Numbered from the stretch's first letter, positions 1 to 11,598 are shown. The stretch is DNA of 64,000 nucleotides from Asparagopsis taxiformis (GCA_030407315.1 JALQPE010000786.1:1-64000), one strand, 5' to 3'. The notes: generated by a model not told the origin, from the letters alone. A program made the numbers and translations.

Positions 1-600
1 TAGGCGCCGACTGGAAGCGCCACGCTACGCCGCCGACGCTGCGCGCTGCGCGATTATCGACGCGAACGGACGACGCCTCGCGCCAAACGCGTCGCTGCGA
101 CTTAGCGTTTTTCTAGGTGCCCGAGCGCACCTCCAAACCTTTTGGTGATGCCACGCTTATCCGTCCCATGTATCTTGGGAGCGGACTTCATCGACCGCGT
201 AGTCGAAATTATCTACACTGGACCGCAGCGCGCGTTGCGAACCCGCTATGGCGACCACGTCCCGATGCTTCCGCGTACGCCGACGAAACCGCGCCGCGCG
301 CCGACCGCGAAGACGACCCGACCCACAAGCTTCGCGCCTATTCGCGCTGCGTGCCGCACATCGATTCCGCCGAACGCGACGCGAGCGATCGACGTTACCA
401 CGAGCGCTGAAGGGCGCTGCATCATAGTTCCCGCAACTAACCTCTACGCGCAGAAACTACTCCGTTTAACCAACGGGGAGACGATGGTTCGAAGGAATGT
501 ACCCTTCCGAGTACAGGTACACAACGCTGGCACTCGTCTACAAGTATTGCCCAAAGGCATGAAGATAGGCACCGCCGTGCCCAACCCCGTGGGGTGTCTA
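1..600 (+). pseudogene. Retropepsin-like protease remnant of chromovirus A1
   Basis: Only the C-terminal half of the aspartic protease is in the window. One frame before about 140 reads DANGRRLAP, and the frame open from 142 continues with PCILGADFID. These match, in order, the ADANGNPLR and PLILGTGA segments of the intact protease of element B (35182-36156). The frame changes near 140, so the piece is broken. The catalytic D-T/S-G motif would lie upstream of base 1. After the protease a Pro/Arg/Asp-rich linker leads into the reverse transcriptase, whose reading frame overlaps this one from 594. Confidence 0.6.
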
Positions 601-2250
601 CAGGTCGCTCAGGAAGCGCCGGACCCGCAAGACCGACCGCCCGACGACGCGACGCGACGCAACGTTACGACACCGCCGGACCCGCGCGAGACCGACGAAA
701 TTGCGAGCGCGACGCCGCCTTGGAAGAACTCTTACGCGCGACGCTACGCGACGAGCGAGTAGACGACGACCTGCACGCGGAAATTATCGAGATGCTACGA
801 AAGCATGAGCGCATGTGGAGCGGCACGCTGGGAGCCATTCACGCGACGGAGCACCGCATCGAGCTGGTTCCGGGGGCGACCCCCGTGAACCAACCGCCGT
901 ACCGCGCCGGACACGCGTCGCGCGAGATTATCCGTACGCAAGTGGAGAAGATGCTCCGCGCTGGAGTAATCGAACCCGCTACGTCGGAATGGGCGAGCCC
1001 GGTCGTGGTCGTGCCTAAGAAGGACGGGACCTCCCGCTTCTGCATCGACTACCGCCGCTTGAACGCCGCCACCTTGAAGGACGCGTACCCGATTCCGCGC
1101 ATGGACGATTGCGTCGATTCGCTCGGTAACGCGACAGTTTTCACGACGCTGGACTGCAACTCGGGATACTGGCAAATCCCAGTAGCGCACGCCGACCGCG
1201 ATAAGACTACGTTTACGTCGCACGTCGGTACGTACCGCTTTCGCCGCATGCCTTTCGGACTTTCGAACGCGCCCGCGACGTTTCAGCGCGCGCTCGACAT
1301 TTTGCTCGCGAACGTGAAGTGGCAACATTGCCTTGTCTACCTGGATGACGTAATCATCTTCTCCGCCGACGTAAACGCGCACGTGCACCACGTCGACGAG
1401 ATACTGGGAATCCTCGGACGCGCAGGCGTTTCGCTGAAATTCGCGAAGACCGAGTTCTTCAAGCGCTCGGTGGACTACCTGGGACATACTATTTCGCCTG
1501 GGAAGCTCTCCGTACCGACGACGAAGTGCGACGCGCTGCGCGATGCGACGTACCCGACGACGAAGACGCAGCTGCGAAGTTTTCCTAGGAACTTGCAACG
1601 TATACCGCCGATTCGTCGAGAAATTCGCGTTCGTCGCGGCGCCGCTTACGCAGTTGCTAAAGAAGGACCAAGGAGACAACTTACCCGCGCCGACGCCGGA
1701 GCAAACGCGCGCGTTCGAATCATTGCGACAAGCGATGTTGTCTCCCCAATCCTCCGTCTACCGCGCGAAGGGCACCCGTATGTGCTCGATACAGACGCGT
1801 CGCAAGGGCAAATCGGATGCGCGCTACTTCAGCTAGACGCGGACGACGACGTACTACATCCAGTCGGATACTGGTCGCGCACGCTTAACGACGCGGAGCG
1901 CAACTATTCGACGACGGAACGCGAATGCCTCGCAGTCGTATGGGCAGTCTTGCTATTACGCGCATACTTGGAAGGACGAAAGTTCACGGTTCGCACCGAC
2001 CATAATTCGTTGCGTTGGATCCTGAACATGACGTCCGCGGAAGGACGACTCGCGCGCTGGAGATTGCGACTCGCCGAGTTCGAATTCGACGTCGAATACA
2101 AGAAGGGAAAACGCCACGTTATCGCCGACGCGCTCTCGCGAATGGCCACGCGAAGCTGCGACGAGACGGAAATACCGGACGAGATACCCTGCTTCGGCGC
2201 CGCGAACATCGTCGAACCGCACGCGAACGCATGCGACCGAACCGACGCTG
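594..2250 (+). pseudogene. Reverse transcriptase-RNase H of chromovirus A1 (frameshifted)
   Basis: This copies retrotransposon RNA into DNA and degrades the RNA strand. The RT core is clear: VVVPKKDG, FCIDYRRLN, the FTTLDCNSGYWQIP palm motif and the catalytic YLDD box at 1338-1349. RNase H follows from about 1785 (LDTDAS, TTERECLAVVWA, RTDHNSLRWI) and ends in ADALSRM near 2140. The chain leaves its frame near 1580 and returns near 1740; in between, the adjacent frame carries the connection segment (NVYRRFVEKFAF, PLTQLLKK). This is a pair of compensating indels. The likely polypeptide start is upstream and continuous with the protease, as is usual for gypsy pol. Domain identity is certain; activity of this copy is very unlikely. 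Confidence 0.85.
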
Positions 2251-3611
2251 CGCTATTATGCGACTACGCAGAATACTACCCGAGCTTGGCTGCCTACTGG
2301 CAACTCGGTCGTGTATCGAGCCGCCCGTATCCACTGACGAGTGGATTCGCGAACAGGCGACGGACGAATTCTGCCAGAACGCGAGACGCGACGTCGAAAC
2401 CGCGCCGCGTTCGCGCTTCCATCTGTCCCCCGACGGGATACTAATGAGGACCGCTCCGCTCGACGACGCGACGCAGATAGTTGTGCCCGAAGCGATAAAA
2501 GGACGTATTCTGCGAGCGAACCATTACGCGGTAACTGCAGGACACCCGGGCGCGCGACGCATGTACGACGCAATTCGACGCGCGTATTACTGGCCGATGA
2601 TGAGCGTAGACGTCTACACCACGGTGAGACAATGCGATGCGTGCGCGCGCAACCGCGTTACGCAATATCGCCATACGAACGCCCTGAAGCTATTCCCCGC
2701 TACGCGCCCGCTCGAAGACGTCGCTATCGATATTCTGGGACCGCTGCCCGAGACCCCGCGCCAACGCCGCTTCGTACTCGTAATCGCCGATCGCTACAGC
2801 AAGCTCTGTCGACTCATCGCGCTCGGACGCGTATCCGCGCTCGCCGTCGCAAAAGCGTTTTGCCGAGATTGGGTCTTCGTTTACGGACCGCCGCGCACGC
2901 TACTTTCAGATAACGGACCGCAGTTCCGCTCGAAGCTGTTTCAGGAAACGTGCGCGCTAATGGGAACGCGTAACATCTTCACGACTACCTATCACCCGCA
3001 GTCGAACGGGCAGGTCGAGCGCATGAACCGTACCATCGTCGCGACGCTGCGCCACTACGTCGACGAAGAGCGAAAGAATTGGGACGAGCACCTAGACGCG
3101 CTGGCGTACGCATACAACCGCGCGATACACCGCTCGACGAATACGTCGCCGTTCGAACTCACGCTCACGCGCTACCCCGTATCGCTGGGGACGGAGCAGG
3201 TCGACACGATTCGCAGCACGCCGTTCCTCCGCATGGAGTTTCTCGCGAAGCTATCCGACGCGTACGCGCGCGCCGCGAACGCGGAAGAAGCTGAAGAACG
3301 CAGGCAGATACAAACGCGACTTCGACCGCGGCGCACGCACGGTGAACAAGAGCATCAAGGTTGGCGACCAAGTATATCTGGACACTCGCGCGGGAGCGAC
3401 GACACGAACGCAGCGCGACGACGGAACGCGCCCTTCGAAGTTGGACTATCCCGTGTCGGGACCCTTCCCGGTCACAAGCTGCCGCGGGCACACTTACGAA
3501 ATCATAATCGACGGCGTGCCCGAACTCGTCAGCTCCGACCGTATTCCGCCAAGCACCGCGCAACGCGACGCGCGCGCCGGTTACGCCAAGCGGCGAAGAA
3601 GGGGGGACTGA
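2250..3611 (+). pseudogene. Integrase of chromovirus A1
   Basis: This enzyme inserts the retrotransposon cDNA into the genome. The frame is open from about 2015 to 3712 and differs from the RT frame. It shows an HHCC zinc-binding segment (HYAVTAGHPG ... QCDACARN) and the DDE catalytic triad: D in VAIDILGP at 2729-2731, D in LLSDNGPQF at 2909-2911 and E in NGQVERMNR at 3017-3019. The C-terminal part (VGDQVYLDT, YPVSGPFPV), resembling the GPY/F module, continues in another frame at 3342-3611, so there is an indel near 3320. The RT-to-integrase frame change near 2250 is a further break. It lies directly upstream of a chromodomain, as expected. Confidence 0.85.
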
Positions 3612-3689
3612 AGCGGAGGACACAAGCGACGCAGCGCGACGTGACGAACGCGTACTCGAGGACGCACGCAAGGTCAATCCTGAAGCAGG

Positions 3690-4033
3690 ATATGGGACGC
3701 GGGAGTTCATGATTGACAGATTGACGGCTAGAGAGGTCGTCGACGACACCGGAGCGCCCGTATTCCGTGTACGCTGGAAGGGCTTCTCTCCGCGCGAACG
3801 ACACTTGGGAGCCCGAAAGTTCGTTACCCGCGCCCATCGTTGCCCGTTTCCGCCGCGACCGCGGACGCTCCGCCTCTGAAAACACTGCGCGCAACACCGA
3901 GATTGACGCCACGTCACCGCGCAATCGTAGAAAGCGACCGGCACGCGGCGACGCCCCACGTATAACGCCACCTAGCCGCGCGAGCGCGCGCATCGCGAGT
4001 CGACGAACGCCTTCGCATGCACCGCGCAACTGA
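3690..4033 (+). pseudogene. Chromodomain tail of the A1 integrase
   Basis: A chromodomain at the end of integrase targets insertion to marked chromatin. The segment reads TGAPVFRVRWKGFS in one frame and continues DTWEPESSLP in the frame open at 3767-4033, so a single indel near 3790 splits it. WKGFS followed by TWEPE is the chromodomain signature. The tail is Arg/Ser/Pro-rich and ends at a stop at 4031-4033. It identifies the element as a chromovirus. After it, pol has ended and 1.7 kb of repetitive non-coding DNA separates it from the antisense gene. Confidence 0.75.
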
Positions 4034-4157
4034 CGCGCGGAACGGGGCTGAACACGCCAGTTACGCCCAGCGGAACCGACGCGTAGATAAACACGCGGGC
4101 CAAGCCTCCCATCGCCACCTGTCGTCGCACGCCGGCAGCTGCGCCACCGTTTGCCAC

Positions 4158-4554
4158 GCAATCGTTCCATCGTATGCCGCGCAACCGTTCGACGCAACGC
4201 GACCGCGCTTGACCGACGCCACGCAATCGCGTTCATCTTTCGCCGCGCAATCGCCAAGCGTCACATCGCCGCGCTACCACGCAATCGTTTCACCGCGCAA
4301 CCGTCGCCTGTCGTTGCAACCGCGCAACCGCGCCATCGCTACTACGCAGCCGTTGTTGCACGCCCTCGCCGCATGTCGCCTCGCTACGCAATCGTTCCCA
4401 TCGTATGCCGCGCAACCGTTCGACGCAACGCGACCGCGCTTGACCGGCGCCACGCAATCGCGTTCATCTCGCCGCGCAATCGCCAAGCGTCACATCGCCG
4501 CGCTACCACGCAATCGTTTTCACCGCGCAACCGTCGCTTGTCGTTCACCCGCAC
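4158..4554 (+). repeat. Two tandem ~160-bp direct repeats, period ~230 bp
   Basis: Bases 4158-4316 and 4388-4554 are near-identical, each running from CGCAATCGTTCC to CCTGTCGTT or CTTGTCGTT. The intervening 70 bp has the same CGCAAC/CGCAATCG texture. Reading frames open through it are compositional and I do not call them genes. It lies in the 3' non-coding zone between pol and the antisense gene of A1. Confidence 0.8.
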
Positions 4555-4619
4555 AACCGTCGCATTCCACCGCCTCTCCCGCTCCCGCACGACCCAAGCG
4601 GCAACCGTAGCCGGGAGTC

Positions 4620-5089
4620 CAGGTGCCGTTCGCTTCCCATCCCCCATGCCGACAACGCCAGAATCCCAGGAGCGGGCACGCCCGACAGCGCAATTACGCG
4701 CGAAAAAGGGAGGCGCGCACACCGGATTGGTCGTTGCGGGGGAGGGATTGGCCCATACAGCATGGCCATTTACGGGGCTGGAAGATTATAGGCCGAAAAA
4801 CGAGCCGAGGCCGGGGCAGGCCAAAAATGGACGGCGCCGATCTGCCCCGACGCCGTGGCGAGATGCTTCCTGATGGCACCCCGGATTGGCTGTTCACATA
4901 CGCGCGCACGCGACGAACCATACGGGTGGCAGGGAACGACGCAGAATACCAGCAAGCGAAAGCCTCCGCTGGAAAGGGGGATGCCACCCACACGCCCGTC
5001 CTCTTCGTCCAGGAAGGCCATGGCGAACCCCAAACCTCCGGGGGCGGGAACCCACCTAGACGCTCGCTAAAAACCAGAGCATTAGAAAC
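4620..5089. other. Non-coding spacer of element A1
   Basis: About 470 bases between the tandem repeats and the low-complexity block. No domain, motif or start context supports a gene here; open frames are short and differ on both strands. Confidence 0.4.
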
Positions 5090-5330
5090 CCAGCCCCCGA
5101 AGCGCGACGAAGCGCGAACAACGAGACAAGCGCGAACGAGACGCAACGAAGCGCGAAACAAACGCGACAAAGCGCGAACGAGACGCGATGAAGCGCGAAC
5201 GAAACTAACAAGCGCGAACGAAACGACGAAGCGCGAACGAACCTAGACGAAGCGCGACGAACGCGAAACGCGACGAAGCGCGACGAACGCGAAACGAAAA
5301 AGCGAACGAAAACGCGACGGACGCGCGACG
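5090..5330. repeat. Low-complexity AAGCGCGACG/GAACGA array
   Basis: The + strand is a degenerate array of AAGCGCGAACG, ACGAAGCGCG and AACGAGACGC words with few pyrimidines other than C. It has no coding signature. Together with the repeats at 4158-4554 it fills the spacer between the convergent pol and antisense genes of A1. Confidence 0.75.
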
Positions 5331-5734
5331 ATAAGCACGAAGAGAACGCGCCCGTTCTATATGCCTACCGGCCAGCAGCTCTATCCCCTCTCTCCCGCCT
5401 CGCCCTACGCGACCCCAACCGCGTCGCTCGCAAATCCCGAGCGTCGACGCGGTCACTGGGCAAACACCGCTTCAAGCGGCGACTCGCGCGACGAAACTCG
5501 CACCGAACCTGGCTAGTAGCTCCCCGACCGGACGTCCGCACGGCACTCCGAGGAGCCGCTGGACGCAGCCGCAGTCGCGCGCGGTACACCGTCGCGCCTA
5601 CGCATGCGCCGCAAACGCAATTCGCGCCGCGCGTACGAAAGGAAGGATGGCCAAGGCGAAGTTAACAAAACACAAGAGGTTTAATCAAGGGAGTAGAATG
5701 GACTACCGGCTAGCCCGGATGTGGACGAAGAAGC
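5331..5734. other. Non-coding 3' flank of the A1 antisense gene
   Basis: No gene is supported. On the minus strand this would be the 3' untranslated region of the antisense gene; TTAATCAAGGG at 5681-5691 faces the equivalent position of AAATAAACTC downstream of the A2 gene at about 21592. The similarity is weak. Confidence 0.3.
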
Positions 5735-8701
5735 TCACTCACGTGCGTTATCCTCGCGGCGCGTGCGTCGGCTCGAAGAACTGCCCGTTGCGCCGCGCGC
5801 GCGAGCACGACTTGAAGCCGTGTCTGCTTGGTGATTGCGTCGTCGCTCGGAATTCAGCACGCGGACGACGCGCCCGTCTTGCACGCCGAGACGCAAAGGA
5901 GGAACGCCGGGACGTGTAGCCGCTGCGGCCGCCGCGCGAGTGCGAGTCGTGGGACGCGCGCCACCGCGACCAGCCCCGCGTCCCTTCCCACCGCGACGCA
6001 CCGACCGCCATCACCTTCCCGTTCCGCCCCTCGTTAAGACCGCTGACCGACTGCGTCTCGCTGTTAGACACCACCCCCGCCGCGGACGTTTCGGGCGACC
6101 GCTGCACTAAGCCAACGATATCATTCAGCGCCGTGCCGAGGCGATGCGTGCGTTCGATCGTATCCTGGATCCTACGAACGGTTTCCCGTTCACGCGCAGT
6201 GTACACCCGACGCACCGCAGCAACACGCTCCGCGCCCCGTTGACGTTCGCCCGCGAGATTCGCTTCGACATCGCTAAGCGCGCGACGTTCCGCGTTCCTG
6301 CGCCGAAGTAGCAGCCTCGCAACGTTCTTGGAGGGTCGTGATCATCGCACGATTGCCGCTGGCAGCCCGTTCGTAATTCGCCACGCGTTCTTGCAAGTCA
6401 CCGATGTCCTTGTGCATCCGCTCGATCCGCGTCGCATCTTCCCCGGCCTTGCGCTCTAACGTCGCCTCGCGTCCAGCCGCGTCTTTAAGTGTCTTTTCAG
6501 CCTCGTGCACGAGACTCACCGCTTCGTCGCGCGTTGCGTTCGCTTTGGTAAGGCGCGCCGCAGCGTCGTCGCGCGCTTGTGCAATCGTCGTCACCCGCGC
6601 CAGCGCCTCGTCACGGCTCTGCTCGACCGACGCCAGACGCGCTAGCGCTTCGCTGCGGCCCTCCACGGCGGAGGCCATTCGCGCCAAAGCGTCGTCGCGA
6701 GCTCCTTCGAGCAACGCCACGCGCGCCAACGCCTCGTCCCGGCCCTTTTCGGCGGCGGCAAGCTGGCCCCGCAACACGTTCGCGTCTGATTCGGCCAAAA
6801 CAGTACCCGCCTCGTTGGCAATGGTAGCCGCGTCACTTGCCGCCACGTTATCAGCCTTTGTATCGCCTGCGCCCGTGCGGCTGCCCGCAGCAGCACCGTC
6901 ACCCGCGCCGCTCTTCGCCGCGCTGCTGACCGCCGCCGCCCGCCTTCGCCCGCACTGCTGGACGCCGCAGCCCCGCCGTGGCCGGAAGACGCCGCTTTCA
7001 AGGCCTGCAACTCGTTGTAAACCTTCACGTACTCCGCGCGCAGCGCCGCGTCGAGTCGCTCGACGTCGATAGGAGCGCGCGGTGGCTCGGAGAAAAGAGA
7101 ATACCGGCCGTCTCGGAAGCGCCGACGCTCGATCGCCAACAACGCCGCCATGCCAAGATACTGCGCGTACTCGCGCGAATCGGTCGCGCGCATAACGTGC
7201 AGTTCGTTAGTTGATAGCGCGGATAACACTGCATCAACGGTAACGACATCGCGCGCTTCCAAATGCGCAAACGCGTCGCGCGACGGATTGCGCGGCGACT
7301 TGAGAAGGAGATGTGGAATTTCAGTATGCCGGTGAACGCCAAGCGAACCATGCGCCCAGTCGACGACGCCGCGCTCCGCGCTCCAGGGCAACCATTGCCC
7401 GCCCTCCTTGAAGTCCATGCCAGGCGCGAGATCGAAAACCGGAGTTTCGTCCCACGCGCACGCGCGATGCTCCGTCAGGAGACTCTCGAGGTGCGCCGCC
7501 GTATACGTTCCGCCCGCACGATCGCCGAAACGCCGACGCGCTCGATTCCCGCGATCAGTTTTTCGTTTAAGCGCAAGAAGCGGCGCTCGACGTAAGCGAC
7601 GTGAAGCCACGCGGCGGCAACCATCACCACCCACTCGCTCAGAGCGATAGCCCAGAAATACGAACGAGCCTCGACCGGAACGTCGCGCCCGAGCAGTACC
7701 GACGGCGCGTAATGGAACACGCAGGGAAGCGGCACCGACAACGAGTCGGGCGCTTCCGGCCAATCGCGCGCATCGTAACGCGGGAAGAAAGCGGCGACGC
7801 GGTCATCAGGAAACTCGCGAAATTCGATATCGCGATACGTAACGAAGTAGCCCGACGTGCGCCGCAAACGCAACTCGCACCGCGCTTCCGGGCGCATATC
7901 CGCGTTCAGGAACCATGGCACGCTCGCCTCCCCTTCGTGCTCGACGTCGTTCCACGGAACGCCGCCGTCAAGTAAGAAGCCCGCACTGGGCGCCGCGGCC
8001 CATGGGTCGACGCGCGCAAATTCGTCGCGACGCATCACGCGCAACCGGGCCAAGTGGCGTACGAGTCGTTCGTCGGCTTCGTCCTCGAGAAAGTACGCGT
8101 CGCACGGTAAGTTCGCGGGGACCGCCAAATCGCACAACGCCGATTCACGCCGCGCGTCCCACACCGCTTGCGCATCCTTGTGGCCGGGTAACACGGCATA
8201 GCGCGATACATCAGCGATGCGCGTCCACTGAAAGCGCTGCGGATAGAAGTGGCGACGGCCCAATTCCGCCCACGTCGGCATAGGGCGTGGCATGAAACGG
8301 AACGCGATCGGGTCGCCATAGCGCGCGCGCGGAATCGACTCGGGAGCGTCTTGTGCGGCCGACGGAAGCGAAACGGACGCAGGCGCAGGAACCGAACGAA
8401 GCGGGACGCCGCTCCCAGAACGCGCAGCTGACGCAGAAGTTGGAGTCGCGGTCGCATCCACCGTAGCGACAACGTCGGACGACGCGACGACGCCACTGCC
8501 GCCACGGCCGCTCGCGGTTACGGGTACGGTTGAGGAGGATGCTTGCGCCATGGACATGTAATAGGGACTCTCCGGGCTTGAAAGAGAAGGAAACGCGATG
8601 CGCGCAGGGCGAGGAGACGCGTTCGTGGGCGTCGACGGTTCGTCGCGAGGCGCAGCGCCGGCGCGAAGCCAACTCGGCAGAGCGTTATTATCGCGCGACA
8701 T
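5735..8701 (-). pseudogene. Antisense gene of chromovirus A1 (disordered, globular and coiled-coil regions)
   Basis: I do not recognise this family. The gene starts at ATG 8701 (MSRDNNALPSWLR) and lies opposite to pol between the chromodomain and the 3' LTR. Order: Ser/Thr/Ala/Pro-rich N-terminus (~120 residues); a globular part containing MPTWAELGRRHFYP, WTRIADVSRYAVLPGHKDA, FHYAPSVLLG and a hydrophobic stretch near WVVMVAAAWLHVAYVERRF; a second globular part (ETPVFDLAPG, LLLKSPRNPS, AVLSALSTNELHVM); a long coiled coil with repeated (R/S)DEALARV heptads; and a C-terminus with GVPPLRLGVQDGRVVRVLN. The chain jumps frame near 7500, 6800 and 6250, so this copy is broken. The A2 copy (18763-21549) aligns throughout but breaks at different points, which implies one ancestral open frame. 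Confidence 0.65.
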
Positions 8702-8744
8702 CACGAAGCGCGAGCGCGTGTGGCGTTAACGGAGCGAACGCGCG

Positions 8745-8850
8745 CGAGATGGAGAAGAAGGATGGAAGAGAGACAGAAAGATGGAAGAGAAGTAGAAGGA
8801 TGGAAGAGAAGAAGAAGATTGGAAGAGGAGAAAAAGACAGAAGAGAGCTG
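8745..8850 (-). promoter_or_regulatory. CT-rich leader/promoter tract of the antisense gene
   Basis: On the minus strand this is a ~100-base almost pure pyrimidine tract (CTTCTCTTCCATCC words) ending about 45 bases before the antisense ATG. The A2 copy has an equally long CT-rich tract at 18625-18718 in the same position. Conservation in position but not exact sequence suggests a CT-rich promoter or leader, as known for some fungal genes. This is inference. Confidence 0.4.
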
Positions 8851-8898
8851 AAGGTGTGCACAAGAACGTTGCGCGCGAGGACGCGCTGTGAAGTTAGT

Positions 8899-8906
8899 CG
8901 GGGGAG
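8899..8906 (+). other. Polypurine tract of chromovirus A1
   Basis: CGGGGGAG lies immediately before the TG that opens the 3' LTR at 8907. The same sequence with one more G abuts the LTR of A2 (minus strand, 18580 onward). This is the expected plus-strand DNA primer site. Confidence 0.65.
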
Positions 8907-9711
8907 TGTGGTGCAATTTAAGTTGGTCGATGGAACCGATGCGAGCGCGCGCGTTTACGTTAGTCCGCAAGCATCCGTTTGAGTTAGTTTAGTAAGCGAG
9001 CGTACGCGTGGCGCCTTGATTACGTGTCACGGAGCGTCAATGCGAGCGCGTGCGCGCGTACGTTGCCACGAACCGCGAGCCGCGCCACGTGTAGCGTTTC
9101 CGCGAATTTCCCTTTATTTCCCTTTTTTGGGTTTTTTATGACGAAAGTCTTTTTCCCAATATTTCCCTTTTTTGCGTGCGAGCGTGCGGCCGCCGCCGGC
9201 CGGCCACACAAGGACAGCCTGTCCCAAGTAAGTTAGCTATTAGTGGTCGCATGGCTTCGCACCCTACCAATAAACAGTCAGCACTTTCGCAGCTACGAGT
9301 TAAGCGTTGAGCGCGTCGCGAGGACCGATTGCGTTACGACGTTGCGTGCGGATTGCTCACGATCGCCGACGTACGTGCGCGCGCGCCGCGTTTACCGACC
9401 GTCGAATTGCGTCGCACCGCGAGACTGCGCGTTGCGTCGCATACCGCTAGGCCAGGGATTTACGACCCCTGCGTGGATCGTGTTGAGCTCGAGTTTACTC
9501 GGTGATCTCACCCTGAGATCACGGCTTGCGCCGGCCCGCGAATCCCGTGTTGCGATCGACCCTGCGCGTTCCGCCGTTGTACCACCCGATCGCCTCCGCG
9601 ACCGAGCGACGTGCGAACGCAAGTTCACGAGCGCGTTACGGTTCAACACGCCCTGACAAGGCAAGCGATTCTAGAACTCTCTTAGTGACTGCCATCCCGG
9701 CTGGTCCTACA
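8907..9711 (+). repeat. 3' LTR of chromovirus A1 (805 bp)
   Basis: The boundaries come from comparison with the A2 LTR (17788-18579): similarity begins at TGTGGTGCAATTT and ends at CTGGTCCTACA, giving TG...CA ends. An AATAAA at about 9268 in the pol sense is kept in both copies and could serve polyadenylation. A T-rich patch near 9110-9170 (CCCTTTTTTGGG) is also shared. The two LTRs differ at many sites and in length, so they come from different insertions. Confidence 0.8.
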
Positions 9712-11598
9712 ATCACGTCGATCATTACGAAAGTCGCCACGGCGCCTGTCGAATGGCCTCCCCCCGTCACGATTGGGGTTTCGGAGTATCGTAGGCGGCG
9801 TGCCATACCTCCGCGAGGTCACGTTCCCTCGCTCACCAGGTCGTTCCTGGTTACGTTTGGCCATTCGTTGGCGGAAGTACTCAGCCTGACGTGGGTTGCT
9901 CTTCGCGTGGAAGAGGTAGTACTTGTACGCGAAAAAGATCCGTTGATCTGGCGTCAGACGCGGGCACGTAAACGTCGAGTGGCCATCTTCGCGACATGAC
10001 CAACACGACAGCGTCCAGTAATCATTCGGGATTACGGAGTGCGCCAATTGCGTCTGCTCGCTCGTGAGCTTCGGCACGTCCTCGCATGGACGGTTCAATC
10101 GAGCTTCGAGCTCGTCCGGCTTTTCGTTTGCCGTTTTCGTATCGTTGGGCGGCGGCCCGTTCGTGAAGAGGATTGCCTCTAAATTCTCGGCAACGTGAGC
10201 CGCAGCGAGCGATACGTCGTCATCGTCCCTCGAGGAGATGTTCGGATTACCATCGTGGTAACTGGGCTCGCTAGCCCGTTCATTACGTAAGTACGCGGAC
10301 TCATCGTAGTCCGCGAACTTCCTCGACTCGTGGTCGGGAATAGCCAACGTAGGCTTCACCGGAAACTGCACTTTCGGTTTCGCGGCTGACGCGACAGCTG
10401 CCGTACGTGCACGGAAGGTCGTTCCTTCGGCCGTCGCCAATCGTCTCACAACGGTGAGGTCGTTCCTCTCTCGTTCGGGGAGTGACCGGAGTCGTTCCGT
10501 CACGGCTGCCCGCGTCGAGGGCAGCAAACCACGTACGTAGTGGTGAACGAGGAGTCGATCCGTGAACACGTAGTTGCACGCCCGCGTGGCGGTGTCGAGT
10601 CTATCAGCGTACTGATTCTCGTCCTCGTTAGGACTCTGCGTGATCATCGTGACCTTTTCGTAGGCCTCCTGCAGCACGTCGTCTTGCAGGTATCGTTTGA
10701 TCAACGCGTTGATTACGTGAGGCCACGAGAACCTCTTCGTCGGATCAGTCGTGATCACGCCAGTTGTACACTGGGAATCGTAGAACCGTCGGGCGTCCCC
10801 TTCGAGGAAGAAGTGCAGCGCACGTACTGCCACTCCCTCGCACACTCCGAGTGTGCTGAACCCATCACGTATTTGGGCGAGGAATCCGAGCAACGTAATC
10901 GGATTCCGGCCGGAGAACGGCTTTAACGTAGGGAAAAGTCGCTCCAGCTCACGTTTGAGCTTGTGTACGCTTTGACTCTCGTTCACGTAGAGATGTTCGC
11001 GTACATCGTTAAGTCGGTACATGCGGTACGACACCACGTTCGCAAATGCGTCGAGCATTGTCGTGTGCTCTGCCAACGCGTGGCAAACGGGTCCGAGGGC
11101 GTTCCCTGGTAAGCGCACCGCGTCGGCACGTTCGTTTTCGTGGACTTGCGTGTCCGTCGTGCCGAACGTACCCAGCCACGGAATGTACGTCTCACGTGGC
11201 GGGGGAGCTCTCGTATCGAATTGCGCAGCTCGTGCTGCGTCCGCCGACCGCGCGTGGTCTGGCGTATCGTTAAAACGCAATTGCCTTCGTGGCGTCTCCT
11301 CGGGGTTGGCGATGGCTCGTTGCACTGTCGCCCCCCTTCCAACCGTCGTTGGAGTCGTGGGTCCGGGTGTTGATAGGTATCCTCCCGGAACGGCCGGGGA
11401 GGATTGCGAGTTATAGGCGCGCGAGCCTTCTTCGTAATTCGGATCGCTTCCGCTCGGCGGAGCGGAACGTCCGGCGACGATTTCGTTGAATACTACGACA
11501 AACGAGTCGAGTCTTCCCTCCACGGCGGAGAGGCGATTTCGTAAATCTTCGTTTTCCCGGACAAGCGCCTTCCTGCTGTCGATACGCCAATGTGTCAC
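9712..11598 (-). pseudogene. gag of an A-type chromovirus, truncated by the A1 LTR
   Basis: Gag forms the particle and binds element RNA. The frame starts at MTHWRIDSRKALVREN (a short coiled-coil segment), then a Pro/Ser-rich stretch, a capsid-like region (FSGRNPITLLGFLAQIRDGF, FLEGDARRFYD, YADRLDTATRACNYV, VHHYVRGLLPSTR) and a CX2CX4HX4C zinc knuckle (CWSCREDGHSTFTC). It is collinear with the gag of element B (36156-38086). The final nine codons before the stop at 9682 lie inside the LTR of A1, so the gag is cut at 9712. No LTR is visible upstream of its start; the sequence beyond 11600 belongs to the methyltransferase region. The frame itself is intact. Confidence 0.8.

Larger units (their letters stand above)
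1..9711 (+). mobile_element. Chromovirus A1, 3' portion of a Ty3/gypsy LTR retrotransposon
   Basis: The element enters the window inside its protease and runs on the + strand through reverse transcriptase, RNase H, integrase and chromodomain. A large minus-strand gene and a 3' LTR (8907-9711) follow. The domain order PR-RT-RH-IN-chromodomain is that of Ty3/gypsy chromoviruses. The 5' LTR and gag lie outside the window. The element is GC-rich and unlike its neighbours in composition. Several frameshifts make it non-coding as it stands. The sequence immediately after the LTR is a gag fragment on the other strand, so A1 probably inserted into an older relative or was joined to it by deletion. 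The target-site duplication cannot be checked without the left end. Confidence 0.85.

Noticed and set aside
795..1679. A 294-codon minus-strand frame opposite RT
   Set aside because: It is a shadow of the RT frame in GC-rich DNA; the RT motifs on the + strand are unambiguous.
4017..5246. Several long overlapping open frames on both strands
   Set aside because: They fall in CGCAAC-type direct repeats and low-complexity DNA, have Arg/Ala/Thr-biased composition and no motif. GC-rich DNA gives few stops.
9243..9656. A gene inside the A1 LTR
   Set aside because: The frame lies wholly in the LTR and is not open in the A2 LTR.
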